Shown here one piece after another: positions 34,901 to 45,088 of a stretch of 64,000 bases of DNA. The translations under genes and the position numbers were made by a program. The stretch is taken from contig JAPOZO010000020.1 in assembly GCA_026706025.1 (NCBI GenBank), positions 62,001 to 126,000 on the forward strand, read 5' to 3'. This DNA comes from Candidatus Poribacteria bacterium. Lineage in GTDB: Bacteria > Poribacteria > WGA-4E > WGA-3G. The notes under the pieces were generated by a model that saw only the letters and a list, made by a program, of their open reading frames with translations, searched no databases and had not been told where the DNA came from. Position 1 is the first letter of the stretch. Every line of letters starts with the position of its first letter.

Positions 34901-37882
34901 ATGAAACTATTACGATATACACTATTCCTATCCACAATTTTAGCACTCGCCGCATTACCGGCAAGTGCACAAGTGGATTGGAAAGCGCTTGACGTAGGTA
35001 ACCTATCGTCTGCTATCTTTAACACCGGGGTCGTCGGATATCCGAGTAATCCGACTGCAAACCCTTCAGGCTGGTGGCCCGCAGGAACAAACGACTCCTA
35101 TATCTTTGAAGGCGATATATGGATCGGTGCGAAAAAAGGCGGCGAGGTCGGCGTTTCTGAGGCAGATGGTAGACAAAGTGAAATCTGGCCCACTGAGGAC
35201 GCGCCGGAAGTCATCTCAAACAAACCCGGAACGACAACAAAAGAGACACCCACGAGCCAAGCCATCATGTTCAGATGCTCTGACATGAACCCCGATGCAA
35301 ACAAAGGCTTGATTCTCGGATTAGAGATTGAAGTCAACGGGTTCCAATGGAGTTATGCACCGCTCTACGACTTTTTTATTCTTGAGTACAACGTCAAAAA
35401 TGTCGGTAGTGACACGCTTGAAGACGTGTTTATGGCGTTCCGTTACGATGTAGATGTCTCCAGTAACGAAACAGGGACGGCGAGTTACTCCGCCGATGAC
35501 TTCGTCGCACTTGACCAGACCCCGGACGCGCTCAACCCTGTGGCCCATCCGAACCGTTATCTCTCTTACGGATACTCCAACGCCTCCGCGCCTGGGTATA
35601 TAGGTTTACGCGTATTGGATGCATACAGAGGGGATAACCCAGAGGATACTACCGCAAAAATTCCTTTCACGGCACACAAACGGATTACCATATCCACAGA
35701 TCCATCAACCGACGCGGAGATATACGCGTTAATTAGTACGCCGGGTGTCGAACCGCTCCCTGCAAACTACGACGATCAACGCTTCGTCCAGTCTTATGGA
35801 CCCGTTGAATCACTTGCCCCCGGAGATTCGTTCAACGTTATTATCGCAGTCGCGATCGGTGAAGGACTTGCCGGTTTACAAGCCTCCGCAGACTGGGCAC
35901 AAAAACTATATGATGACGACTACGTCGCTCCAGCACCACCGCCCTCCCCGCTGGTAACGGCTTACCCTGCTGATGGACAAGTAACCCTCGTCTGGGAAAG
36001 TGAGGGACGTTGGGTTGATGCAGGAGTCAGTAAAGATATCGAAGAATATGTTGACGTGACCGATCCAGAAAAAATCTTTGAAGGGTATCGGGTCTACAGA
36101 CGCGATGTTGCTTACGACGAATCCACTGGTAATCCTGTTGAAGACTGGACAATGCTGATGGAGTTCGACAAACCGAGCGCGACCGGTAATTTTTTTACAG
36201 TGTCGCACGTCGGTAAGCAGTCAGACGCTAAGATTGAAAGCATAGGCGATGAACCCTTTTTCGCGAGTTTCTTCAAAAATGCCGTTTATATGATTAAATT
36301 CAATTCGAGCACCAGTTTTGAAGTCGTTAACACAACGCTTTGGGAAGTAATGCCTTATAATGCGGAATTTCCAGCAGACGGTGGCGGATATGTTGTTATC
36401 AAAGATCCAAACACAGCCGAACCGCATCCCGATGGTACATACCGCTCTGGTGCCCGAATCTATTTTGGTGGGCTTTATGTACAAATCAGCGATGGTCCCT
36501 CAGGACCCCCTGTCGCTGGCGACATCTTCCGGGTTGTTTCCACGCCTTCACAAGCACTCGGTGAAGATGCAGGCATCAAGAATTTTTATACCGATGAAGG
36601 ACTCACCAACGGACTCGAATACACCTATGCCGTCACTTCTTACGACACAGGCAACCCTAAAAAAGCATTGATTGCGATGGAGAGCAGTCAGATTGAGACG
36701 ATGGTACATGTCGTGCCACGTGCGCAACCGGCTGGATACCGTGAACCGACCGCTAATATAGAACAACACGGACAGGGAAGCGTTACCGTTGAACCGATGG
36801 TGCTTGCTCCGAACAAGGTCACAGGGCACCAATATAAAATCGTCTGGTCCGGTGCAAAACAGATAGATGCGTCGGCATATATCACCGGGCCCGGTTATCA
36901 ACCCCCCTCTTATGAAATTGTCAACACGACGACAAACCAAACCGTCGTCGAGCAACAATCCTTTGACTGGTATGACCCCGGGCATCAAGCAGCCGTTGAA
37001 GCCCTTTCGCCAATGTTTGACGGCATCGTTTTGAAGATAACAGGGGCCGATGTATCTTACGGTACTCCGGACGAAAACCCGATTCTTGACGTTAAACTAA
37101 CAGCAGGTACAGTGACGGATTGGGCGGTGGACATTCAATCCCCCGGCTTTGGTGAGAATACATGGCCCAACGTCTGGTGGTCAACGTATTACCGTCCGCA
37201 TACATATTCAATCACGTTTACTGACGATACACACGTCAAGGTGGTAGACGAAGACACGGGTGAAGAAATTCAGTTCAGTGACCAACGTGCCGAGGGATAC
37301 GCAATTCTGACGGGTTCAGGCTGGCGTGATGAATACGTCCGTGCGGATACACCCGATTTCTTCCGAATTTACATCCGAGGTGGATACGTCTATATCAGGG
37401 ATCCGAATCAGGAGATTTCCGCTGGTGATGTCTTCACTGTTGAGATGGGCGGTATCAGCGCGCCACGAGATGGCGACGAATTCCTTTTGACAACAAAAGA
37501 GGAGACACTGGACGCTGAAAACATTGAAGCGGATCTCGGAAAAATCCGCGTCGTGCCAAATCCTTATTTCGTTACGAATAGGGCAGTACTCTCGGAAGGA
37601 ACGGACAAGATCTTTTTCACGCACCTGCCACCACACTGTACCATTCGGATTTACACTTTGGCAGGCGAATTAGTTCGGACAATCGAACACGAAAGTACTG
37701 AACTTTACAGCCCGGATGACCGTTCGGCACAAGGCGACAAGGGTGGGACAGCATCCTTTGAACTCCTCAATCGCTACAATCAAGCACTCGCGAGCGGCAT
37801 CTATATCTATCATGTTGAAGCTCGCGACGAAAGTGACACAGTCGTCGGCAACAAAATCGGTAGATTCGCTATTATTCGATAA
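34901..37882 (+). CDS. Large exported protein with Fn3-like region and T9SS-like C-terminal tail
   Basis: This 993-residue protein has a signal peptide (LLRYTLFLSTILALAALPASA), a long beta-rich body with blocks such as FFILEYNVKNVGSDTLEDVFMAFRYDVDVS and fibronectin-III-like VTLVWESEG and LEYTYAVTSYDTGN, and a C-terminus VPNPYF ... IRIYTLAGELVRTIEHES ... LASGIYIYHVEA ... GKFAIIR-like ending. That tail resembles the FlgD-like/Por secretion sorting domain. The PorV-like gene follows 12 bp later, which supports export by a type IX-like route. Function otherwise unknown. Confidence 0.8.
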   Translation: MKLLRYTLFLSTILALAALPASAQVDWKALDVGNLSSAIFNTGVVGYPSNPTANPSGWWPAGTNDSYIFEGDIWIGAKKGGEVGVSEADGRQSEIWPTEDAPEVISNKPGTTTKETPTSQAIMFRCSDMNPDANKGLILGLEIEVNGFQWSYAPLYDFFILEYNVKNVGSDTLEDVFMAFRYDVDVSSNETGTASYSADDFVALDQTPDALNPVAHPNRYLSYGYSNASAPGYIGLRVLDAYRGDNPEDTTAKIPFTAHKRITISTDPSTDAEIYALISTPGVEPLPANYDDQRFVQSYGPVESLAPGDSFNVIIAVAIGEGLAGLQASADWAQKLYDDDYVAPAPPPSPLVTAYPADGQVTLVWESEGRWVDAGVSKDIEEYVDVTDPEKIFEGYRVYRRDVAYDESTGNPVEDWTMLMEFDKPSATGNFFTVSHVGKQSDAKIESIGDEPFFASFFKNAVYMIKFNSSTSFEVVNTTLWEVMPYNAEFPADGGGYVVIKDPNTAEPHPDGTYRSGARIYFGGLYVQISDGPSGPPVAGDIFRVVSTPSQALGEDAGIKNFYTDEGLTNGLEYTYAVTSYDTGNPKKALIAMESSQIETMVHVVPRAQPAGYREPTANIEQHGQGSVTVEPMVLAPNKVTGHQYKIVWSGAKQIDASAYITGPGYQPPSYEIVNTTTNQTVVEQQSFDWYDPGHQAAVEALSPMFDGIVLKITGADVSYGTPDENPILDVKLTAGTVTDWAVDIQSPGFGENTWPNVWWSTYYRPHTYSITFTDDTHVKVVDEDTGEEIQFSDQRAEGYAILTGSGWRDEYVRADTPDFFRIYIRGGYVYIRDPNQEISAGDVFTVEMGGISAPRDGDEFLLTTKEETLDAENIEADLGKIRVVPNPYFVTNRAVLSEGTDKIFFTHLPPHCTIRIYTLAGELVRTIEHESTELYSPDDRSAQGDKGGTASFELLNRYNQALASGIYIYHVEARDESDTVVGNKIGRFAIIR

Positions 37883-37894
37883 CAGGAGAACCAC

Positions 37895-38959
37895 ATGCGA
37901 TATATAACTTATACGCTTTTATTTACACTTCTGGCACTGTGGGTTGTTCCCGGTTATGCCACAACCAATGTCGGCACAGCGGGTGCCCAGTTTCTAAAAA
38001 TCGGTCCCGGCGCGCGGGTTGATAGTCTCGGCGGTGCGTTTGGCGGGCTTGCCAACGATGTAACCAGTATCTACTGGAACCCAGCAGGCATAAGCCAACT
38101 CGAAAAAACCAGTTTCTCGGACACACAAATATTCTGGCTTGCCGATGTCCGCTACAACTATCTCGCGTTCGCCACCCCGATAAAAAACGTCGGCACTTTG
38201 GGCGCAAGCGTCACATTCCTCAATGTCCCTGATACGGAGATTACCACACTCACGAAGCCCGATGGCACTGGACTTTGGTATTCCGCTTATGATACCGCAG
38301 TTTCTTTGGCGTATGCCAGACAACTCTATGCGAAAGAATCCGGCGTTAAACTCTCCTTCGGTATCAACGCCAAATACATCCACCAGCAGATTCATCGAGA
38401 AAGTGCTAACGGTGTTGCGATTGATGTCGGGACGCTATACCATACCGGGTGGCGGAGTCTACGTATCGGGATGTGTTTCTCAAATTTCGGACCGGAGATG
38501 CGTTTCAGCGGGCCCGATCTGGAAAGCGGATCCGAAATAGCTGGTGATCCAAGGACATCAGACTACCGTCCATTTCCAGATACAACGAACCCGGCGCGGA
38601 CAGCGGCGTTAGAAACAATTGAGTTTCCGCTGCCCTCCAATTTTCGACTCGGTATCGCCTATGATATCATTGATACTGGCGATAACCTCCTCACGCTCGC
38701 GCTTGATGCGAACCATCCGAACGACAACAGTGAACGGTTGAACATCGGTATGGAGTACTGGTTTAAAAAGATGGCGGCGATTCGCGGCGGCTACAAATTC
38801 CGGTTGGGCGAAGATTGGCGGGATGATGAAGAGGGACTCACGCTCGGCTTAGGTATCCACCTGACACTCGGCAAGAGGTTGCTCGCACTTGACTACGCTT
38901 ATGCTGACTTTGGACGGTTACAACAAGCACATCGGGTGAGTTTGGGGTTACAGTTCTAA
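37895..38959 (+). CDS. PorV/PorQ-family outer-membrane protein
   Basis: This 354-residue protein has a signal peptide and the family start TTNVGTAGAQFLKIGPGARVDSLGGAFGGLANDVTSIYWNPAGISQLEKTSFS, then repeating beta-barrel strands to a C-terminal Phe (VSLGLQF). In Bacteroidota PorV and PorQ serve type IX secretion. Here it lies in operon with a protein carrying a sorting-domain-like tail. Other T9SS core genes are not in the window. Confidence 0.9.
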   Translation: MRYITYTLLFTLLALWVVPGYATTNVGTAGAQFLKIGPGARVDSLGGAFGGLANDVTSIYWNPAGISQLEKTSFSDTQIFWLADVRYNYLAFATPIKNVGTLGASVTFLNVPDTEITTLTKPDGTGLWYSAYDTAVSLAYARQLYAKESGVKLSFGINAKYIHQQIHRESANGVAIDVGTLYHTGWRSLRIGMCFSNFGPEMRFSGPDLESGSEIAGDPRTSDYRPFPDTTNPARTAALETIEFPLPSNFRLGIAYDIIDTGDNLLTLALDANHPNDNSERLNIGMEYWFKKMAAIRGGYKFRLGEDWRDDEEGLTLGLGIHLTLGKRLLALDYAYADFGRLQQAHRVSLGLQF

Positions 38960-39097
38960 AGCCGCGTCTGCTGCTTGTTGATGACCGATCCATGAATATC
39001 TTTGGCGCGCTCTGAAACCCTTTGCTAAAACAGAAGTCGTTATGCTATAATGGATATAAATCAATGCGTTAACACCCTTTGAAAAGGGGAGATAAAA

Positions 39098-39325
39098 ATG
39101 GAAAACGAACATCTCACACTTGAAGAGATGGCGGAGAAATATCCTGATGAATGGCTCTTCATCGTTGATTGTGAACATAGCAAAAATACGGAATTGTTAT
39201 CAGGACGCGTCTTAGTCCATAGCAAATCCCGTACAGATATTTATAACGCCTCAGGGCAGTACAAAGGTGGTGCAGCAATACGTTATACTGGTAAACCTCC
39301 AGAAGGGATGGGTTATTTGTTGTAA
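39098..39325 (+). CDS. Small conserved protein, partner of a lost aspartyl protease
   Basis: This 75-residue protein (LTLEEMAEKYPDEWLFIVDCEHSKNTELLSGRVLVHSKSRTDIYN ... YTGKPPEGMGYLL) matches small cytoplasmic proteins that I associate with an overlapping retroviral-type aspartyl protease gene. Its stop TAA overlaps an ATG, and what follows is a protease remnant. Function unknown. AAGGGGAGA upstream. Confidence 0.6.
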   Translation: MENEHLTLEEMAEKYPDEWLFIVDCEHSKNTELLSGRVLVHSKSRTDIYNASGQYKGGAAIRYTGKPPEGMGYLL

Positions 39326-39446
39326 TGGCGCGTATTCCGTTTAATCTCTCGCTTGGGTTAACGGTGTATTAGGTCTGAATTTTCTGAGGCATTTTGATGT
39401 CAATATCTCATTCTCAACCGGAACGATTGAACTTCTTCCACGTTAA
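39325..39446 (+). pseudogene. Remnant of a retroviral-type aspartyl protease gene
   Basis: An ATG at 39325 overlaps the preceding stop and opens MARIPFNLSLGLTVY, which ends at TAG. In another frame the DNA reads NGVLGLNFLRHFDVNISFSTG and ends IELLPR at TAA 39444-39446, which is the C-terminal motif of such proteases (GLDFLRHFDV-type). The middle, with the catalytic DTG, is missing. A deletion with a frameshift explains both ends. Confidence 0.65.
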
Positions 39447-39510
39447 TCCGATCTCGAAGAACATCACTTCCAACAGCAGGTTCTGAAAACTTGCAAACCC
39501 TACGAAAAAT

Positions 39511-40917
39511 ATGACAGACAAACCGAACATCGTTTATCTTCTCGCGGATCAGATCCGAGCATGCTCGTTGCCGATATACGGCGACACACAGATTGAAACA
39601 CCGCATATTGATCGACTCGCGCGAGAAGGCACCGTCTTCTCAAACGCAATCGCCACCGCGCCCGTCTGCACCCCGTACCGCTCCATGCTACTCACGGGAC
39701 GGCATCCGCAGACGACGGGACACCTCATCAACTTCGTCAAAACCCGGCACGACGAAATCGGACTCGGCGACGTTTTCAACCGAAACGGTTACCGGACCGC
39801 GTGGGTCGGCAAATGGCATCTCCACACCGGCTCATTCCCAGAAATCGGCGGACGCGACTATGTTCCCGAAGGACGCGACCGTCTCGGCTTCCAACATTGG
39901 CGCGGTTATAACTTCCACACGGATTATTTCAACGGCACTGTGAACCTCGACAAGGACTGGCGGAACGAAAGGTGGGACGGCTACGAAACTGATGCGCTGA
40001 ACCGATACGCCTTCCAGTTCATGGATGACGTGGCAGACGATACCCCGTTTTGTCTATTTATCTCCCCGCACCAAGCACACTCCACGCCTTACGAGTTCGC
40101 GCCGGAGGAATACTATGACCGACTGCCCGCCGAACTCGAACTACCGGAGAACGTTCCAACTTCGGTTCGAGAACAGTCGTTGAATATCTACCGACACTAC
40201 CTCGCGATGGTGCTAACGGTGGACGATATGCTCGGCGAGTTGATGGCGTATCTCGAAAGAACCGGACGCGTCGAAAACACGCTGCTCGTCTTCGGATCCG
40301 ATCACGGCACGCAGGGCGGCGCACAAGGCATTAATTTCTGGGCAAAGCGCGAACCTTACGAAGAATCCATCAAAGTACCATTGATTATGCGGCTGCCCGG
40401 CGTTTTCGATGGAAACCACCGCACCTGTGATACGCTCACATCCCCCGTAGACCTGTTCCCATCGCTCTGTGGGTTATGCGATATTCAGCCACCGCGAACT
40501 GTTGAAGGCTACGATCTCTCCGCCTCTTGGCGCGGCGAGACCGACACCTTTGAGCAGGACGCTGTCTTGACAATGAACTTCGGTGCAACCTACGACTATC
40601 TCGTAGATGGTAACGAATGGCGCGGTGCCCGCACAAAGACGCACAGTTACGCACGCTGGCTCGACGGCAAACGGATGCTATATGACATAGCAGCAGATCC
40701 ACTCCAGATGAACAACCTTATTGGCAGACCCGAAGCAAAAGCGTTGGCAGACGAAATGGAGAATACTCTCACAAGCCTGATGGATGCCCGTAATGACACG
40801 CTCCAACCCGCGACAAACTATACGGATTGGTATGACACACAACGCCGCATTGTCCGTAACGCCCATGGCCCCCTCGGCGACCCAGAGGACGAACCCGACT
40901 GGTCATTATTAAAATGA
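39511..40917 (+). CDS. Sulfatase (formylglycine-dependent type)
   Basis: This 468-residue protein has the metal-binding start NIVYLLADQ, TPHIDRLAREGTVFSNAIATAPVCTPYRSMLLTGRHP with the CxPxR signature (CTPYR) whose Cys becomes formylglycine, GKWHLH, and the SDHGTQGG metal site. No signal peptide is visible, so it is probably cytoplasmic, which is common for type I sulfatases of this kind. Substrate is unknown; the maturase is not in the window. Confidence 0.93.
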   Translation: MTDKPNIVYLLADQIRACSLPIYGDTQIETPHIDRLAREGTVFSNAIATAPVCTPYRSMLLTGRHPQTTGHLINFVKTRHDEIGLGDVFNRNGYRTAWVGKWHLHTGSFPEIGGRDYVPEGRDRLGFQHWRGYNFHTDYFNGTVNLDKDWRNERWDGYETDALNRYAFQFMDDVADDTPFCLFISPHQAHSTPYEFAPEEYYDRLPAELELPENVPTSVREQSLNIYRHYLAMVLTVDDMLGELMAYLERTGRVENTLLVFGSDHGTQGGAQGINFWAKREPYEESIKVPLIMRLPGVFDGNHRTCDTLTSPVDLFPSLCGLCDIQPPRTVEGYDLSASWRGETDTFEQDAVLTMNFGATYDYLVDGNEWRGARTKTHSYARWLDGKRMLYDIAADPLQMNNLIGRPEAKALADEMENTLTSLMDARNDTLQPATNYTDWYDTQRRIVRNAHGPLGDPEDEPDWSLLK

Positions 40918-41035
40918 TTTGACAATATCCTAAAATAAACGTCGGTTTGAAAAACGGTGGGATGATAATTAGGGGATTGTCGTTAGTTTTCAGCGAATTC
41001 CAATCGAATCTGAAATCCTATGATTCTATAAAAGT

Positions 41036-41176
41036 TCAAAGTCCCTTGAAAAAGAAAGGTAGATCACTGTCAGCAAGGTATTCCTCCACTGTTAATTGGA
41101 GATAGTCAATTGCTGCTTCCCGATCATTAGCAAGCCTTCTAATTTGATACTCGCGCCAGTTTCCCATTTCTCTCAT
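41036..41176 (-). pseudogene. Truncated HigA-like/addiction-module antitoxin
   Basis: This 46-residue frame has a strong AAGGAGG seven bases before its ATG (41174-41176). WREYQIRRLANDREAAIDYLQLTVEEYLADSDLPFFFKGL matches the N-terminus of COG3636-type antidote proteins and then stops before the HTH. Its ATGA overlaps the stop of a toxin remnant. Confidence 0.6.
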
Positions 41177-41290
41177 GGGTGTGCCTCCTTATATTCTCGC
41201 CAATAGGTTTCTGCGCGTTCAATATCCCGCGCTTGGGATGCCTGGTCCGTATCATAGATTATATACAAGCCGGAATATAGAAAACTCAAC
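41173..41290 (-). pseudogene. 3' remnant of a RelE/HigB-like toxin (COG3657 type)
   Basis: The minus frame ends ...ASQARDIERAETYWREYKEAHP and stops at 41173-41175, four bases into the antitoxin start. That is the C-terminal pattern of addiction-module killer proteins (GGDKSTQxxDIxxAxxYWxxY). No start codon or N-terminal domain precedes it; a different gene ends at 41286. Confidence 0.6.
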
Positions 41291-41516
41291 CTGTCGCTAC
41301 GAGTGCCTCCTGCGCTTTGCGAGGCAGTTCGAGAAAAATGAAATAAGATTCAGGATATAAATAATCCTCCTGGGATTCATCAACGATTCGCAGGTATCCC
41401 TCTTGCGCTGCCTTTTCGTCCGGCAAAATTTGGTAGAGCTTTCGTTTCTCTAAGTCTTCACAACCATTATTTTCGATGCAAAGCACAAATTGCATTTCTG
41501 ATAATTTCTTTTGCAT
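41286..41516 (-). CDS. Small conserved hypothetical protein, second of a pair
   Basis: This 76-residue protein contains MQFVLCIENNGCEDLEKRKLYQILPDEKAAQEGYLRIVDESQEDYLYP and ESYFIFLELP. It looks like a small family that occurs with the preceding WRKLKG-type gene in Cyanobacteria and Chloroflexi. It starts 5 bp after that gene stops. Met8 is an alternative start. Function unknown. Confidence 0.6.
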   Translation of the reverse strand: MQKKLSEMQFVLCIENNGCEDLEKRKLYQILPDEKAAQEGYLRIVDESQEDYLYPESYFIFLELPRKAQEALVATG

Positions 41517-41520
41517 TGTT

Positions 41521-41754
41521 TTAATCCAAGAATCGTTTGATTTTCATCTTTTTTCTCCCAATTCCATGGGCTTCATACCAATGAATCTCTGCTCTTCGGA
41601 TACTGCCTTCCGTCAGACGAATATAAGCAGTTCCCTTAAGTTTCCGCCATCTTCCAGAACCGTATTGTTCACGGAGCCTCCGAATCTCACGAATTTGTCG
41701 CCCTACTGCGATTGTCTCAATATCCTCAATTCTGCCGATAATTTCAAAGTACAT
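41521..41754 (-). CDS. Small conserved hypothetical protein, first of a pair
   Basis: This 77-residue protein (MYFEIIGRIEDIETIAVGRQIREIRRLREQYGSGRWRKLKGTAYIRLTEGSIRRAEIHWYEAHGIGRKKMKIKRFLD) has a strongly basic C-terminus. I recall similar proteins, usually uncharacterised, in other phyla with the same partner. It may be a toxin-like or RNA-binding protein; nothing in the sequence proves this. Confidence 0.62.
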   Translation of the reverse strand: MYFEIIGRIEDIETIAVGRQIREIRRLREQYGSGRWRKLKGTAYIRLTEGSIRRAEIHWYEAHGIGRKKMKIKRFLD

Positions 41755-41929
41755 TGGTTACTAAAAGGTGTCTTCTTATGAGATTTGATGAAGTCCTTCC
41801 TCAAGCATAAAGAGAAGTTCGGCAGTATATGGAATTGGGTTTCGTTAATACATCTTGTCAATTATATCTTGCATGTATTGAATTGTCAAGGAGAGTCTGT
41901 AAAAACTGTAAAGACCTCTTGAAAATCTA

Positions 41930-41959
41930 TTGCTTAAAGAAATCTGTTTATGTTACAAT
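41930..41959 (+). promoter_or_regulatory. Predicted promoter of glyQS
   Basis: TTGCTT (41930-41935) and TACAAT (41954-41959) are 18 bases apart. Transcription would start near 41967, about 40 nt before the ATG at 42009 and after the upstream ATG at 41829. It therefore supports the shorter protein. No T-box is recognisable in this short leader. Confidence 0.55.
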
Positions 41960-42008
41960 AGATACGCATCAATCAATTCAAAACGGAGCGTGCAAAGAAA
42001 AAATAGAT

Positions 42009-45000
42009 ATGACACTTCAAGAAATAATTTTAGCGTTAGAGAAATTTTGGGCAGACCACGGCTGCATCATCCAACAACCGTGCGATATAGAAGTCGGCGC
42101 AGGCACGTTTAACCCAGCAACCTTCCTACGATGCCTCGGTCCAGAACCGTGGCAGACAGCCTACGTAGAACCTGTCCGCCGTCCAACTGATGGCAGGTAT
42201 GCCGAAAATCCTTTCCGCGTCGGTGCCTATTACCAATATCAGGTAATCCTCAAACCCGCGCCTGAAAATGTGCTACCCCTCTACCTTGAGAGCCTTTACA
42301 GTCTCGGTATCTCTCCCCGTAAAAACGACATCCGCTTTGTCGAAGACGACTGGGAATCACCGACGCTCGGTGCGTCCGGACTCGGTTGGGAAGTCTGGTG
42401 GAACGGTGCGGAAGTCACACAGTTCACCTATTTCCAACAGATGGGAAGCATCGATCTCGACCCGATCTGTGCTGAGATAACCTACGGACTTGAACGCATC
42501 GCGCTCTATCTGCAAGATGTAGATGACTTTTTCGACATCCGCTGGAATGAACACGTTAACTACGGGGATGTGCATCGGCAAAGCGAGGTGGAATACTCGA
42601 CTTATAATTTTCAGAAGGCAGACGTAGAGATGCTCTTTGAGTTGTTCAGCACCTACGAGAGGGAAACCCATGCCTGCTTGGATGCTGGGTTAGTCCTACC
42701 AGCAACCGATCATGTTTTAAAATGCTCGCATACCTTCAATATGTTAGATGCTCGCGGTGTTATTAGCGTCACAGAACGGGTGAGCTACATCGAACGCGTG
42801 CGGCGACTCGCACAACGGATCGCACGCGCTTACGTCAAACAGCGCGAAGAGATGGAACATCCCCTCATGGGACGTTTCAGTACAGGAACTGATACAGCGG
42901 ATTCACCCATTACAAAAAGCGAAACCGCTTCACAATCACCTCAAGAAACCGTTGATCTCTTATTTGAAATCGGTACGGAAGAGATACCCGCGAGTTATGT
43001 CCCGCCTGCCCTTGTGCAGCTGCGCGAAATCGCAACCGAGTCCCTAACGAACCACAGAATCCCGTTCGGTGAAATCGAAACATTTGGTACACCGCGCCGT
43101 ATTACGCTCAGCATCAAAGACCTGAAGACTCTTCAAGAGAGCGAAGAGACAGAAGTCGTGGGACCGCCGAAACGGATCGCCTACGATGAAAACGGTGAAC
43201 CGACAAAAGCAGCAATCGGCTTCGCAAAGACGCAAGGCGTTGAACTCTCAGCACTCCGTATCGTTGAAACCGAACGAGGAGAATACATCGCCGCCTCAAA
43301 ACTCGAAAAAGGCGTTGCAGCGCGAGAGGTATTGCAAGTGCTTCTACCCGAATGGATCGAGGTGCTGCGTTTTCCGAAAACTATGCGCTGGGAAACCAAA
43401 TCTGAAGAACCGCGTGCTTTCGCCCGATTCGCCCGCCCGATTCGTTGGCTGGTCGCACTGTTAGGAAATGAGGTCATCAACTGTACCTACGGTGCCGCAC
43501 GCGCAGGACGCGTAACCTATGGACACCGTTCCCTGCACCCTGACCCAATAACCTTGACATCGGCGAACTTAGCCGCATACATAGACGCACTGCGTGCGGT
43601 GGATGTGGTTGTCTGTCCCAAGGAGCGACGCGAGACAATCAAAAAACAGGTAACATCCATTTTAAAAATAGAGGATAATCTCCCGAAACTTGATGACGAA
43701 CTGCTGGATACGGTGAACTACCTTGTGGAGAACCCGCAACCCATCGTCGGCAATTTCAGTGAATCGCATCTGGAGCTACCGCCTGAAGTGCTAATTACCG
43801 CGATGAAGAAGCATCAACGCTATTTTCCGATGTGGAAAAACGAATCAGAACTGGCGGCGAAATTCATCACGATCTCCAACGGAACGGACGGAAATTTCGA
43901 CGGCGTTCAGCACGGCAACGAACGCGTCCTTCGCGCAAGACTCAACGATGCCGAGTTCTTCTACAAGGAAGACCAGAAAACCAGCCTCGCTGATAAAGTC
44001 GAACGTCTGGGAGCGGTCATCTTTCACGCCAAACTTGGATCACTCTTAGATAAAGCGAAACGGCTTAAAGCGTTAGTTAAACGCATCGGGGCAGAACTAC
44101 AGGTATCAGAAGAGATAATCGCGCACACAGAACGTGCCGCCTGGCTCTGTAAGGCAGATTTAACGACGCAAATGGTCATCGAATTTCCAACCTTACAGGG
44201 TATCACTGGAAGATACTATGCACGCAATTCAGGAGAACCCGAACCGGTTGCCACTGCTATCGCTGAGCATTATCAACCGCTCGGGGCGGATACACCGCTC
44301 CCCGAAACCGAAGTCGGCGCGCTTCTCGCCATCGCTGATAAGCTCGACACCATCGTCGGATACTTCGGGATAGAAGAACGTCCCACAGGTTCGCAAGACC
44401 CGTACTCTCTACGACGACACGCACTCGGTACAATCCGTATCCTACAAGACCGACAGTTACTGCTCTCTTTGGATGCTGTTGTAGAAAAGGCAATTTCGCT
44501 CTACACGGTGCCGTTGGCAGACGATACACAAACCAGTGTTCTCGGTTTTATCAAAGAACGCCTACGCGTCATCTTACAAAACCAGCAATACGCACCTGAT
44601 CTCGCCGATGCGGTCTTGGCTGTCGGTGATGTCAACATCATTGATATTCACAAACGCGCCAGCGCGCTTGCCGAATTTCGCTTGACATCAAACTTTGAGG
44701 AAGTGTATAATGCCCTCAATCGAGTTCTGAGGATTTTGCCGCCGAGCGTGCCAGAGACCGTAGACACGACACTGCTGCAAGACGACGCGGAAAAGCAACT
44801 CTTTGACCGTATCACTGCGGCAGAATCCGGCTTCAAACAGAGCATTCAGGAACGCGATTACACTAAACTTTTAGCACAACTTGCCACTTTACAACCCGCA
44901 ATTGACAGTTTCTTTGATGATATTCTGGTTATGGCGGAGGAACCGGCACTGCGCGCGAACCGATTGGCGTTGTTGAACCGAATCGGACGGAACATCTATG

Positions 45001-45041
45001 CCATCGCAGACTTAACAAAACTCGTGATCGCGGGGAATTAA
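42009..45041 (+). CDS. glyQS: Glycine--tRNA ligase, fused alpha and beta subunits
   Basis: From the ATG at 42009 the protein has 1010 residues. Residues 1-290 are Gly[69 protein letters not shown]. From about 318 the GlyS part starts, [19 protein letters not shown], through HD-type and RNA-binding regions to the end. Usually these are two genes; fused forms are known, for example in chlamydiae. The extra 60 in-frame codons upstream contain a promoter and no homology. Confidence 0.96.
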   Translation: MTLQEIILALEKFWADHGCIIQQPCDIEVGAGTFNPATFLRCLGPEPWQTAYVEPVRRPTDGRYAENPFRVGAYYQYQVILKPAPENVLPLYLESLYSLGISPRKNDIRFVEDDWESPTLGASGLGWEVWWNGAEVTQFTYFQQMGSIDLDPICAEITYGLERIALYLQDVDDFFDIRWNEHVNYGDVHRQSEVEYSTYNFQKADVEMLFELFSTYERETHACLDAGLVLPATDHVLKCSHTFNMLDARGVISVTERVSYIERVRRLAQRIARAYVKQREEMEHPLMGRFSTGTDTADSPITKSETASQSPQETVDLLFEIGTEEIPASYVPPALVQLREIATESLTNHRIPFGEIETFGTPRRITLSIKDLKTLQESEETEVVGPPKRIAYDENGEPTKAAIGFAKTQGVELSALRIVETERGEYIAASKLEKGVAAREVLQVLLPEWIEVLRFPKTMRWETKSEEPRAFARFARPIRWLVALLGNEVINCTYGAARAGRVTYGHRSLHPDPITLTSANLAAYIDALRAVDVVVCPKERRETIKKQVTSILKIEDNLPKLDDELLDTVNYLVENPQPIVGNFSESHLELPPEVLITAMKKHQRYFPMWKNESELAAKFITISNGTDGNFDGVQHGNERVLRARLNDAEFFYKEDQKTSLADKVERLGAVIFHAKLGSLLDKAKRLKALVKRIGAELQVSEEIIAHTERAAWLCKADLTTQMVIEFPTLQGITGRYYARNSGEPEPVATAIAEHYQPLGADTPLPETEVGALLAIADKLDTIVGYFGIEERPTGSQDPYSLRRHALGTIRILQDRQLLLSLDAVVEKAISLYTVPLADDTQTSVLGFIKERLRVILQNQQYAPDLADAVLAVGDVNIIDIHKRASALAEFRLTSNFEEVYNALNRVLRILPPSVPETVDTTLLQDDAEKQLFDRITAAESGFKQSIQERDYTKLLAQLATLQPAIDSFFDDILVMAEEPALRANRLALLNRIGRNIYAIADLTKLVIAGN

Positions 45042-45088
45042 ATACAAGAGACATCTGAACGCGCCTGCTGATACTATAGGAGAAAGGT

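Noticed and set aside
41829-42008. 60-residue N-terminal extension of glyQS
   Set aside because: The extension has no homology to GlyQ, no Shine-Dalgarno, and contains the predicted promoter.
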